From NCBI GenBank assembly GCA_963767635.1, contig CAVYEM010000002.1, forward strand, positions 20,105 to 84,104: a stretch of 64,000 bases of DNA, in the 5' to 3' direction. The position numbers and the translations under genes are program-made. Origin of the DNA: CAVYEM01 sp963767635 (lineage in GTDB: Bacteria > Vulcanimicrobiota > Vulcanimicrobiia > Vulcanimicrobiales > Vulcanimicrobiaceae). The number at the start of each line of letters is the position of its first letter. The first letter of the stretch is position 1. Positions 1 to 10,177 of the stretch are shown here, in pieces. The notes beneath the pieces are model-generated. The model had not been told where the DNA came from. It was given only the letters and a program-made list of their open reading frames with translations, and ran no database searches.

Positions 1-1944
1 GGCCTCGACGATGCGGCTGGAAACGCCGGACCGGCAAGCGATCTTGGAAGAGCGCAACACGATGAAGCGGATGCGCAAGCTGACGATGCTGCTCACCAAA
101 GAGCTCGAGGTGGTCGAGCTCGGGCACAAGATTCAGTCGGACATCCAACGCGAAATGGAAAAGAATCAGCGCGAGTTCTACCTGCGCCAGCAGGCTGCGG
201 GCGATTCAGGAAGAGCTCGGTGAGGTCGATCCGCAGCAAGCCGAGACCAACGAGCTGCGCCAAAAGATCGACGAGGCGCAGATGCCCGAAGACGCCAAAA
301 AAGCGGCCGATCGCGAGCTGGATCGGCTTTCCAAAGTGCCGCAGGCCAGCCCCGAATACAGCGTCATCCGAACGTATCTGGATTGGCTCGTGGCGCTTCC
401 CTGGGGCAAGGAAACCACCGACCATATCGACATCAAAAAAGCGCGCGAGATTCTCGATGAAGATCACTACGATCTGGAAAAAATCAAGGACCGCATCATC
501 GAGTACCTCGCAGTCGGCAAGCTGAAGAACCGGTTGACGGGCCCCATTCTCTGCTTCGTTGGCGCGCCGGGCGTCGGCAAGACCTCGCTGGGACAGTCGA
601 TCGCGCGTGCCATGGGGCGCAAGTTCGTGCGTCTCTCGGTCGGCGGTGTGCACGACGAAGCCGAGATACGCGGGCATCGCCGCACGTACATCGGTTCGAT
701 GCCCGGCACGATTCTGCGGGCCGTCCGCGACGCCGGCACGCGCAACCCGGTTATGATGATCGACGAGATCGACAAGGTCGGCGCCGACTTTCGCGGCGAT
801 CCTCAGTCGGCGCTGCTCGAAGTGCTGGACCCCGAACAGAACAATTCGTTCCGCGACCACTATTTGGATCTGCCGTTCGATCTTTCGCAAGTGCTGTTCG
901 TATGCACGGCCAACACCTTAGACACGATCAGCGGACCGTTGCGCGATCGCATGGAGATCATTCAGCTCTCGGGATACACTGAACTTGAAAAGACGCAGAT
1001 CGCCAAGCGCATACCTGATCCCTAAACAGCGCCGCGCCAACGGGTTGAAGGAAACTCAAGCGCAAATGAACGACGCCGCGCTGCGGCTCATTATTACGGA
1101 TTACACGCGTGAGGCCGGGGTCCGGAACCTCGAGCGCGAGATCGGAACGGTCTTTCGCAAAATCGCCCGGCAAATCGCGGAGTTTCCGCGTTACAAGGGG
1201 CGAATAAAGCCGGAAAATCTGCACGAGTTTTTGAGCAAGCCGCGGTTTTACAGCGAAGTCAAAAAGCGGGTCGCGTCGGTGGGCGTTTCGACCGGAATGT
1301 TCTACACGCCGGTCGGCGGCGACATTCTGTTCATCGAAACAACGGTGATGCCCGGCACCGGAAAGCTCGTGCTTACCGGCCAGCTCGGCGACGTGATGAA
1401 AGAAAGCGCCCAGGCCGCCGTTTCGTTCCTGCGCTCGCGCTCGAACGAGCTCGATCTGCCCGAGGATTACTTCGCCAAGCACGATTTGCACATCCATGTT
1501 CCGACGGGCGCTACGCCCAAGGATGGCCCGTCCGCCGGCATTGCGTTGGCAACGGCGATCACCTCACTGCTCACAGGCACTAAGGTCGATCCCGACGTCG
1601 CCATGACCGGCGAAATCACGCTGACCGGCCAAGTGCTGCCGATCGGGGGATTGAAAGAGAAAGTGCTCGGTGCCAAACGCGCCGGCATAAAGATCATCAT
1701 CCTGCCCAAGCGCAACGAGATCGATCTGGACGACATTCCGAAGGAAGTGCGCGACACGATGACGTTCGTGCCGGTCGAGGAGCTCTCGGAAGTGCTCTAC
1801 CATGCGCTGGGCAAGCGCGTCATCACGCCCGTCGAACTGGGCGAGGGCGTGCACAAGGACAACGTCGTTCCCATGCGCCGCCGCAACGGCAGCATAAAGC
1901 GCGATCGCGTGGGGGAGCGCAAACGCTCCCGCACGCGCCGCTGA
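1..1944 (+). CDS. lon: ATP-dependent protease Lon (5' end cut off, two frameshifts)
   Basis: Cytosolic AAA+ serine protease that degrades misfolded and regulatory proteins. The window starts inside the coiled-coil part of the N-terminal half, so the substrate-binding domain is missing. Visible in order: the end of the coiled coil, Walker A GAPGVGKTS near base 570, Walker B VMMIDEIDKVG near 755, the AAA lid, then the protease domain with the catalytic serine in PKDGPSAG near 1520 and the catalytic lysine in GGLKEKVLGAKRAG near 1650. The C-terminus ends in a basic Arg/Lys tail. The reading frame breaks twice: an extra G at about 194 and an extra A at about 1011. Removing each gives uninterrupted Lon sequence, so I treat this as one intact gene with sequence errors. 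It converges on the TonB receptor gene with a 10-base gap. Confidence 0.95.
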
Positions 1945-1954
1945 TGCCGCTTCC

Positions 1955-4769
1955 CTAGGGCATTCGCGTCGAGAGCACGAGCCGCCACGTCGCCGGCCCG
2001 AGCACGTTGCCCGTCGTCGCGCCCGTCTGTCCGCCGTAGAGCGCGATCGGGACGCCCCCGCCCGAAATCGGCAAGATTCCCGGATAGGCGTTGAAGATGT
2101 TGTCGCCGGAGAGTTGTAAGTCAACCGTGCGCGTCACCGGATACCGCAGCGTCGCGTATGCGATACCGAACGGCGGCTCGTTGAGCGAGTTGTTGTTTCC
2201 GTAATAGGTGTCGCCAAGCGAGACGAACGCGCCGTTCGCAAAACGATACGACAGCTCGGCGTTGCCCTGCGAATACGGGATGCGCATGTTGCCGTTGTAG
2301 GACACGTTGTAGAATCCCACCGGGATGCCGTTGGTATTTTGGCCCGAAATGACGTTCAAATTCTGGTCCGGGGTGCAGCCGGGGCGCGGAATCGAGCAAT
2401 AGAAGTAGGGCGGTAAGTCGTAATAGTAGCCGCGCTGCAGCGCTCCCGAAATATCGAAGCCCAGCCCCACGGTAGGCTCGCGCCGGAGCGACAGACTCGA
2501 TGCCCTCGAAGCGCGCGTTGCTGATGTTGGTGTTCGTCTGATTGAGGACCGGCGCGGAGGCGGGAGCTCCGGAAGGAGTGCAATTCCCCGTTTGTCCGCA
2601 CGTTAGTCCGGTGTTGACCGTTTGCCCGAAGAACCGGTTGAAAAGGTTCGTCAGATACACGTCGCCTGAGACGATCGTGGTCTGATCTTTGAGCCGGACG
2701 TCGGTGCCGAGATCGTAGCCGAAGGCCGTTTCGGGCCGCAGGTTGCCGTTGCTCTGCGATTCGATCGCAACGCCGGTCGCTGAATCGTAGGCCGGCGTCG
2801 AAGTGATCTGGTTGAGCAGTCCCAGGTACGGCGGCGCGATCGCGCTGCCCAAGGCAAAGCGAACCGACGTGGCGGCGTTCGGCCGGAAGGTCAAACCGAG
2901 GCGCGGGTCGTCGTGCTGGTTTTTGGTCGTTGCGAAGAAGACGCCGGTTCCGTACTGCGCATCTGCCTGCGTGTTGCAACCGGTCGCAACTTGATCGGCG
3001 CAGCCGATCGGGTACGTGCTGCTGTAAGTGTTGTAATAGTTGCTCAGCGTCGCGTCGAGCTTCGGGCTGAGGAAGAAATGCCCGCGCAGCAGGTACGTCG
3101 TGAGCACCTGCGACGTGCCGGGGGGCAGACTGAAAGAATAGCCGGACGGTCCGATCGTGTAGTCGGTGCTCTGCGCCCACGTGCGATCCGCCGAAAACGT
3201 GAGCAGATCGTTCGATCCGAGCGGATGCTGAATCTCGAACGAGCCGCCGGTCAGCTTGTCGGTTTCGGGCTCTTCGTAGAGATCGGAGTATCCGACGGTC
3301 GCCGGCGTCCCGTTGAAGGTTTGGTTGATGTTGCCCGAACCCGAGGAGGCGCCGTAGAGCGTGGCGTTGTTGTAATCAAGCGCGTCGGAATTGAGGCCTT
3401 GATATTGATATCTGGAAACCGTCGCGTGGTAATAGCGCCCGATGACCGTATCCTTGCCCAGCGTCGTGGACGCTTCGGCTTGAAAGATCGGCTCGTTGTT
3501 GAATTCGCCGCTGTAGGCACCGGGGTAAACCGTCGCAACTTGGATGGGCCCGGGGGACAGCGAGCCCGTGTAGCCGGCGCCCGGGATGAATTGCGCGTTG
3601 ATGAAGTCGGACGTATTTCCGTTCTGATCGGCGTAGGACTGCCCGCCGAGATAACTGAGCGTGACCGCGGTCGCCGATGAGAGCTTATAGCGCAGTTTGA
3701 CGAGTTCGGCGGTCTGATCCAGGTTGCCATACAACTGATAGCAGCACGCCAGCAGCGGATACTGCGTAGTCAGCTTGCTCGCGGTGTTTCCGATGTGCGT
3801 CTGGCCGGTATCGCCGGACAACGTGCCGCCGTTGAACGTGCCGTAGCTCGGATCGTAGTACACGCCCCTGCCGTTCAGCGCCGAGACGTTGTTTTGCGTT
3901 GCGAAGTCCACGATGAATCCCAGGCGGCCGAGCGTATCGGAAAAGCTCAAGTTGCTCAGCGTTCCGCCATGGTTGTCGAAGCCGAAGAGGACTTGCGGCG
4001 AGGGAGTCAGGGTCGGATCCTTCGTGCGGAAATTGGTCGTGCCGCCGATGGCGTTGTTGACGACCGGTGCGTCGGCGCCGGGCCCTTTGACGACTTCGAT
4101 GTTGCTGAACATGAAGTCGTTGAGGAACGTCGTGACGTTGTCGCCGTATTGCCCGACGGAAATGTAGTGGCCGTCGATCAGCGATGCCGTCTCGTAGGAC
4201 GTGGCGCCGCGAATGTTCGGAATCGTGATGGAGCCCGGCGACGCACCGTTGGAGGAGTTCGACGGGAACGAAATCTGCAACCCGGGTACCTGGCTGAGCA
4301 CGCGCGTGACTTGCGGCTGGGCCTGGTCGATGAACGTTTGGGTCGTAACGACGTTCACCGAGGCCGGAGCCGTGTTGAGCCCGCGCCCGGTCGTGCGCAC
4401 GCTGGCGATCGTACGCAGTGACGAGAACGTTGCGGTGCCCATGCGCACCGCCAGGGTCGACGTTTGCCCGGCCAGCACGGCGATGTCGTTTTGAACCGCG
4501 CTCGTGTAGCCGGCTTTCGCGACCGACACGACGTAAATGCCCGGCGTCACGCTGGCGAACGAAAAGGCGCCCTTCTGGTCCGTCTGAGTCGTTTGAACGC
4601 TAGGTCCGCGAAGAACGACCGAGGCGGCCGGGATGGGGGCGCCGGTTTCGTCGAGAACCGTGCCGCTCACCGATGCCGGCGCGGACTGGGCGGACGCGCG
4701 CAGCGGAGGCGCGCAGAGTATGAAAAGCGCGGCGATTGCTATGGCAACGGACGCGAACCATTTGTGCAT
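1955..4769 (-). CDS. TonB-dependent outer-membrane receptor with carboxypeptidase-regulatory-like N-domain (frameshifted)
   Basis: Outer-membrane beta-barrel receptor for uptake of an unknown ligand. The start is ATG at 4769, chosen because GGAGGA lies 6 bases upstream and a signal peptide (Met-His-Lys, hydrophobic stretch, then ASAQSA) follows directly. Residues about 35-115 form a carboxypeptidase-regulatory-like beta domain. A plug domain with a VxVVTTQTF start and an IRGA motif follows, then a long Tyr/Asn-rich barrel. The last 170 residues are in another frame; removing one base at about 2495 joins them. Total length about 938 aa, normal for this family. No TonB, ExbB or transporter genes are next to it, so the ligand cannot be guessed. 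Confidence 0.9.
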
Positions 4770-5153
4770 GTCGATTCCTCCACGGGAGTGAACGTGAAGC
4801 GGCTGCGGGCGGCTTTCGTGGGCCATGATTGCCGTCCCCGCCATTGAAGCGATCTCCTCGTCAGTCTGGTTTTGTCGCGGTGCAGATTGACACAGGTGCA
4901 CGTTCTTGTACTGGCACTACTTTGTGTTCGTTCATGGCGGCGGGCCGGCGCATGCAGCGACCACTCCGGCGGTCCCAGCCAAAGCCAAAGCCTCAACCAG
5001 AGTGGCATGCTGTAGTGACGGCCAAGTTATTGCGGTAGCGGAAGGAGTATCGTCTAGTGCTCATGGAGTAGGTGCAGGCTAGTCTTCCGACGGGTAGAGC
5101 ACGAATTGTGCTTACTGCGCCCTGTAACAGGCGCGGAACTTTAAGGAATATAT
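4770..5153. other. Divergent intergenic region without a gene
   Basis: This 384-base stretch separates the TonB receptor (leftward) from a small lipoprotein gene (rightward). I see no coding signal. A TTGACA hexamer at about 4887 on the plus strand has no convincing -10 partner. Just before the lipoprotein gene are two small inverted repeats (AGCAC...GTGCT near 5100, and GCGC-CTG...CAG-GCGC near 5120) that could fold in the leader RNA. Confidence 0.4.
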
Positions 5154-5498
5154 ATGGTGAGCGTTTGTAGATCCAAGTTCGTATCCTTGATGCTTTTTGG
5201 ATTAAGCGGAATGGTCGCCGGTTGTAGTGGGGGAAGCCAGACTTCCAATACTTCGATGCCGGCCATGCGCTTACCTGAGACGTCGACGATCAAGGGTCCG
5301 TTCACCGAAAGAATTGCCGGCCAGAAGATTTACTACGCTCACGTTTCGTTGCGGGTACCGGGCGAAATTGTGTCGGGGACGGCTTCGCGTATTATATCTG
5401 ACAACGGACATCTTATGATTTATGCCGGTAAGGCGGGCCTGCACTTTGTTGCTGACAGCACCAATAGTCGTGAATCGAGCATCACAATACAGCCGTAA
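5154..5498 (+). CDS. Small putative lipoprotein, unknown function
   Basis: A 114-residue protein with an N-terminal hydrophobic segment and a lipobox-like GMVAGC at residues 19-24, followed by a Gly/Ser/Thr-rich linker. It is therefore probably an envelope lipoprotein. The mature part has no family I recognise. AAGGA about 7 bases before the ATG supports the start. Its codon use is less GC-rich than its neighbours (many Thr/Ser/Ile codons ending in A or T), so it may be acquired or fast-evolving. It stands alone between the TonB receptor and the cysteine dioxygenase. Confidence 0.6.
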   Translation: MVSVCRSKFVSLMLFGLSGMVAGCSGGSQTSNTSMPAMRLPETSTIKGPFTERIAGQKIYYAHVSLRVPGEIVSGTASRIISDNGHLMIYAGKAGLHFVADSTNSRESSITIQP

Positions 5499-5651
5499 TG
5501 ATGGACGCGTTATGCAATGTGCGAAATTCGTCCGTGGTCCTCGCACCTCGCTTTTGGCCGGCATGCATCGGTATGACGGCGCGTCGTTCCGCGCGCTCGG
5601 TTGTCAAAAAAGGTCAATCGTTCGTTGTAAGGGCGTTGCCGAAACGCCAGG

Positions 5652-6245
5652 CTAGAGTACGGCGTCGTATGTCGGACTTACTTCAACGCAGGTCTGCGCA
5701 GCCTCGTCGAACGCGTGAAACCGTTCGATCGGATGCGCGTAGACGTGAAGCGTGGTAACGCCGCCGTCACCCGCAACGCAGCGGTGGAGGTGCACGTCGT
5801 CCTGGCGGTAGTCGATTGCACCCGCGCCCAGCAGCTCTCGTCCCTCCAAACGGATGCGCGCGTGGCCGGCGCTCGTTCCCGCGTCGTAGCGAAGATAATT
5901 TTCTATGCCCATCGTGCCGTTTGAGACGGCAAACCAGCAGTGCGCGCCGCCGTGATCGTGAATGGAGCTGACGCAGCCGGAACGCCAGTGCAGCACCAGA
6001 ATCTCGAAGAGTTCGCTTTTGTGAAGCAGCGTTCGCGCATACGTGCGATGCGCATCGCGCAAGGGCGGCACGGGAATTGCCGAAGCGATGCCGTTCACCG
6101 AGCCCAGCCACCGAACGACCTCCGCGTTCGTGCCCTCACCACTCCGCGCGCGGCGCAAGCTCTGGGCCAGTTCTGCGATCGGTCCGCGAACGCCATCCAG
6201 CATGCCGGAAAAGTCCCGTTTGAACGGGCGATTCCCCTGCTTCAC
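5652..6245 (-). CDS. cdo: Cysteine dioxygenase type I
   Basis: Cupin iron enzyme that oxidises L-cysteine to cysteine sulfinate with O2. The family metal motif HDHxxxHC is at residues 96-103, giving H96 and H98. C103 is at the place of the cross-linking cysteine (C93 in the mammalian enzyme). The third ligand fits H152 or H154 in HLH, and Y168 in HVYAHP matches the cross-linked tyrosine. So both halves of the Cys-Tyr cofactor are present, which not all bacterial homologues have. The length (197 aa) is normal. Its ATG overlaps the stop of the upstream aldo/keto reductase by 4 bases, so it is translationally coupled as the last gene of the selD-glpK-glpD operon. Confidence 0.88.
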   Translation of the reverse strand: MKQGNRPFKRDFSGMLDGVRGPIAELAQSLRRARSGEGTNAEVVRWLGSVNGIASAIPVPPLRDAHRTYARTLLHKSELFEILVLHWRSGCVSSIHDHGGAHCWFAVSNGTMGIENYLRYDAGTSAGHARIRLEGRELLGAGAIDYRQDDVHLHRCVAGDGGVTTLHVYAHPIERFHAFDEAAQTCVEVSPTYDAVL

Positions 6246-7219
6246 GCCGAAGGCTGCGGGTATCGCTCACCGCTGGGAGCCGGCAACGCATCCAGATCGC
6301 GCATGTCCTGGGCGCTCAGCCGCACGTCCGCCGCCGCCACGTTTTGCCGTAGGTACTCCGCGTGTTTGGTTCCCGGAATCGGAATCGTTACGGGGCTTTT
6401 TGCCAGGAGCCACGCGAGCGCGACTTGCCCTGCGCTCGCACCGGCGCGTTCCCCGATGCGCTGCACGCGATCGACGATCGCGCGGTTGTGTTCGAACGTC
6501 TCGCTGGCAAAGCGTGGAAGCCTGGCGCGAAAGTCGTTACCGGCGATATCCGACCGCTGCAGCTTTCCGGTGAGCATTCCGCGGCCCAGCGGTGAATATG
6601 CGAGCAACGCCACGTCGTGCCGTTCGCACCACGGCAGAATCTGCGCTTCGACGTTCCGCTCGAACAACGAGTACTCCGACTGCAGCGAGGCAATCGGGTG
6701 CACGCGGACAGCGCGTTCGAGCGTCGCAACGTCGACTTCGGAGAGCCCGATCGCCCGAACTTTGCCGGCAGCGACGAGCTGCGACATCGCCTCCACGCTC
6801 TCTTCGATCGCAACGTTCGGATCCACGCGGTGCAATTGATAGAGATCGATGATCTCGATGCCGAGCCGCCGCAGCGAAGCATCGCAAGCATCACGAATGT
6901 GCTGCGGAGTTCCGTCGCGCTGCATATCGAAGTTCTCGGGATCGCCGTGCACGACGATTCCGCATTTGGTCGCCACGACGACTTCGCCGCGGCGTGCGCC
7001 CAGGACTTTGCCGACGAGCTGCTCGTTGGTGAACGGTCCGTACATGTCGGCCGTATCGAAAAGCGTGACGCCCGCATCGATCGCCTCGTTGAGCAGCGCG
7101 ATGGCTTCGTCTTCGTTTTCGGCGGAAACCGGCCGGCCGTACGCCCAGGTCAATCCCATGCACCCGTAACCGATTTCGGACGAAACGATGCCCGAGGATC
7201 CCAATCTTCGTGACTTCAT
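6242..7219 (-). CDS. Aldo/keto reductase
   Basis: NAD(P)H-dependent oxidoreductase of the (beta/alpha)8 family. The catalytic tetrad is visible: Asp and Tyr in FDTADMYGPF, Lys in VVVATKCGI and His in DLYQLHRVD. The C-terminal phosphate-binding IPIPGTK is also present. The sequence resembles the IolS/YajO-like group; the substrate cannot be read from the sequence. I chose ATG 7219, which overlaps the glpD stop as ATGA. A longer frame exists upstream but runs inside glpD. Length 325 aa. It lies between glycerol-3-phosphate dehydrogenase and cysteine dioxygenase in one operon. Confidence 0.88.
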   Translation of the reverse strand: MKSRRLGSSGIVSSEIGYGCMGLTWAYGRPVSAENEDEAIALLNEAIDAGVTLFDTADMYGPFTNEQLVGKVLGARRGEVVVATKCGIVVHGDPENFDMQRDGTPQHIRDACDASLRRLGIEIIDLYQLHRVDPNVAIEESVEAMSQLVAAGKVRAIGLSEVDVATLERAVRVHPIASLQSEYSLFERNVEAQILPWCERHDVALLAYSPLGRGMLTGKLQRSDIAGNDFRARLPRFASETFEHNRAIVDRVQRIGERAGASAGQVALAWLLAKSPVTIPIPGTKHAEYLRQNVAAADVRLSAQDMRDLDALPAPSGERYPQPSA

Positions 7220-8655
7220 ACCACCGTATACCGCCGCACCACCTCGTCGAATCTCTGCAGCTGATCCAGCCGCCACGCGCTTGCGCGTCCGAGCGCGCGC
7301 GTCAGCACGTCCGCGGCCGCGGGAGTCTGCGTCCGCGCTTGCGCAGCATCGAAGATCAGCGTACGCCGGCGCCGCGCGAGCACGTCTTCGAGGCAGCGCG
7401 CCATTTCGTGACGGACGGCATGTTCGTCGCTGGGAACGAGCGGCACGTCACGCAAGCGCAGGTCGCGCGTGCGGCAGGCTGATGCTGCAAGACCCGCTGC
7501 GGCCGCAGCGGCGTCGACGGCGTCCTGCGCCATCTGCCGGTACGTCGTCCATTTGCCGCCGGCCACGGTAATAAGTCCGGAAGGCGCGACGTCGATTAGG
7601 TGCTCGCGCGAGAGTGCCGCGGTAGTTGCAGCGCTTCGTCGAATCAGCGGGCGCAGCCCGGCAAACGCGCTTGCGACGTCGCTGCGGCGCACCGGCGGAT
7701 CGACGTAGGCGTTGAGCGCACTGAGCATGTCGTCGATTTCGTCCGAAGACGGCAGCGGCTGCGAAGCCGCCGATTGGACGGCGACGTCGGTCGTTCCCAC
7801 GAGCACGCGGCCGTGCCACGGCAACGCGAACAGCACGCGGCCGTCCGGCGTACGCGGCACCAGCAAGGCCGTTTCGCGCAATTCGACCGCCTGCGCGCGA
7901 ACGACGAGGTGCGAGCCGCGGCTGAATGCCAGGAGCGGCGCGGCATGCGGACGATCTTGCGCACGCAGGTCGTCGGCGAACACACCGGTCGCATTGATGA
8001 CGGCATGGGCGTGGACCGCGAAGCGTTCGCCCGACTCGCAATCGATCGCCGAGGTTCCGCATACGCCGGTGCTGCAGTGCAACAGACGATCGGCGCGCAC
8101 GTAGTTGGCGATTGCCGCGCCGCGATCGACGGCGGTCTGCGCGATCGCAACGGCAAGGCGGGCGTCGTCGAATTGCGCATCCCAATATATGATCGCTCCG
8201 CGCAGATCGCGCTTGCGTAGGCTTGGAACGGCGCGCACCGCATCATCTGCGTGCGCGAGGATGCGCGTGTGCGCGAGCTCTCGGCGACCGGCAAGCGCGG
8301 CGTACAGACGCAGACCCGCAGCGAAATACGCGAACTGCGGCCACGTGTAAGCCGGAACGAGCAGCGGCAGCGGGCGCACCAGGCCCGGCGCATTGCGCAG
8401 CAATCGGCCGCGTTCGCGCAGCGCCTGGCGAACCAGTGCGATATTGCCTTGCTGCAAATAGCGCACGCCGCCGTGAACGAGTTTGGTCGACCGGCTCGAT
8501 GTTTCGCCCGCGAAATCGCCGCGTTCCACGAGCGCGGTGCGATATCCGCGCGCGGCCGCGTCGAGCGCACAACCCAATCCCGTTGCGCCGCCGCCGACGA
8601 CGAGCACGTCGAATTGTTCGTCTCGCAGCCGCTGCAGGCCGCGCTCACGGTTCAC
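7216..8655 (-). CDS. glpD: Aerobic glycerol-3-phosphate dehydrogenase
   Basis: FAD-dependent membrane-associated enzyme oxidising sn-glycerol 3-phosphate to dihydroxyacetone phosphate and feeding electrons to quinone. The N-terminal Rossmann motif VVGGGATGLG is followed by the family SSRSTKLVHGGVRYL segment, and GGKWTTYR lies near residue 375. Length 479 aa. Start GTG 8655 is chosen because it overlaps the glpK stop (TAGTG) and sits directly before the FAD domain. The frame stays open further upstream, but only as a shadow of glpK. With glpK next door this gives a complete glycerol-to-DHAP route. Confidence 0.93.
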   Translation of the reverse strand: MNRERGLQRLRDEQFDVLVVGGGATGLGCALDAAARGYRTALVERGDFAGETSSRSTKLVHGGVRYLQQGNIALVRQALRERGRLLRNAPGLVRPLPLLVPAYTWPQFAYFAAGLRLYAALAGRRELAHTRILAHADDAVRAVPSLRKRDLRGAIIYWDAQFDDARLAVAIAQTAVDRGAAIANYVRADRLLHCSTGVCGTSAIDCESGERFAVHAHAVINATGVFADDLRAQDRPHAAPLLAFSRGSHLVVRAQAVELRETALLVPRTPDGRVLFALPWHGRVLVGTTDVAVQSAASQPLPSSDEIDDMLSALNAYVDPPVRRSDVASAFAGLRPLIRRSAATTAALSREHLIDVAPSGLITVAGGKWTTYRQMAQDAVDAAAAAAGLAASACRTRDLRLRDVPLVPSDEHAVRHEMARCLEDVLARRRRTLIFDAAQARTQTPAAADVLTRALGRASAWRLDQLQRFDEVVRRYTVV

Positions 8656-10177
8656 TACGACCAGCGCCGGCTGCGCTCGACGGCATCGTGCCAGCGATCC
8701 ATCAGCGCGGCGCGACGTTGGAGACTCATCGCGGGGACGAAACGCGCTTCTTCCCGCCACGCCGCCGACACTTCTTCGAGGTTCGTCCAATAGCCGATCT
8801 GCAGCCCGGCCAAAAAGGCCGCGCCCAGCGCCGTGATTTGCGTCACGAACGGCCGCACGACGGGCACGCCGAGCACGTCGGCTTGAAACTGCATCGCGAG
8901 CCCGTTGGCGGCTGCACCGCCGTCGACGCGCAGCTGCGCCGGCCGAACTCCGGAATCGCCTTCCATCGCGGCAATGACGTCGGCGCTTTGGAACGCGATC
9001 GATTCGAGCGCCGCGCGCGCGACGTGCGCACGTGTTGTTCCACGCGTAATCCCCACGATCGTCGCGCGAGCGCGCGGATCCCAGTACGGTGCGCCCAAGC
9101 CCGTGAATGCCGGAACGAAATACACCCCACCCGTATCTTCCACTTCCCGCGCCAGCGCTTCGATCTCCGCGGCATGCGCGATGAGGCCGAGTCCATCTCG
9201 CAGCCATTGCACCGCCGCCCCGGCCGCAAACACCGAGCCTTCCAACGCATACGCCGTCTCACCCGATCCCAGTGTCCAAGCGATCGTCGTGAGCAAGCCG
9301 TGCCGGCTGGTGATGGGCTGCGCGCCCGTGTTGAGCATGAGAAACGAACCGGTGCCGTACGTGTTTTTCGCCAGACCGCGGAGCAAAGCAGGCTTGTCCG
9401 AACAGTGCGGCTTGCTGATCGCCGGCAACGCCGCAAATTCGCAGCCGGGATCCGAACAGCGGCTTCTCGGCGGCGCCGAAATCCGCCGTGCAGGGCAGAA
9501 CCTGCGGCAACACGGCGCGCGGAACGTTGAAGTCGCGGCAGAGTTCGTCGCTCCACGCGCGGCGGTGAATGTCGAAGAGCAGCGTGCGGGCGGCATTCGT
9601 GACGTCCGTTACGTGACGAGCACCGCCGGTCAAGTTCCAAATCAGCCACGAGTCCACGGTCCCGAATGCAAGCTCGCCGCGCTGCGCGCGTTCTCGTGCA
9701 CCCGGGATGCGATCGAGCAGCCAAACCAATTTCGTCGCCGAGAAATACGGATCGATCAGCAGCCCGGTTTGCTCGGCAACGCGCTGTTCCAGGCCGCGCG
9801 CGCGCCAATCTTCACACATGCTCGCGGTTCGCCGGTCCTGCCAAACGATCGCGTTGCAGAGCGGTTTACCCGTGCGGCGATCCCATAGGAGGGTCGTTTC
9901 GCGCTGATTCGCAATGCCGATCGCCGCAACGCGGCTCGCCGGCATGCGCGCCGCGCGCAATGCCTCGCGCGCGGTTTGCAGTCTGCGATTGCCACAGCAC
10001 TTCGGGATCGTGCTCTACCCAGCCGGGTTCGGGAAAATGCTGCGCAAACTCACGCTGCGCGAACCCGATCGTCTCTCCGGCAGCGTTGACGACGAGCGCA
10101 CGCGAGCTCGTCGTTCCTTGGTCCAGCGCCAGAATGACGTGCGAATCGCGCAGATCAGTGGACGGCGATGCCCTCAC
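8655..10177 (-). CDS. glpK: Glycerol kinase (two frameshifts)
   Basis: Phosphorylates glycerol with ATP to sn-glycerol 3-phosphate. FGGY-family features are clear: ALDQGTTSSRA at the N-terminus, NQRETTLLWDRRTG, GTVDSWLIWNLTGG, AKNTYGTGSF and VDGGAAANGL. The gene is spread over three frames. Removing one base at about 9982 (AG-A-CT context) and one at about 9378 restores a protein of about 500 aa. The start is uncertain: there is no ATG in frame near ILALDQG. GTG 10177 has GGAAAGG about 8 bases upstream and overlaps selD by 23 bases. It is followed directly by glpD. Confidence 0.9.
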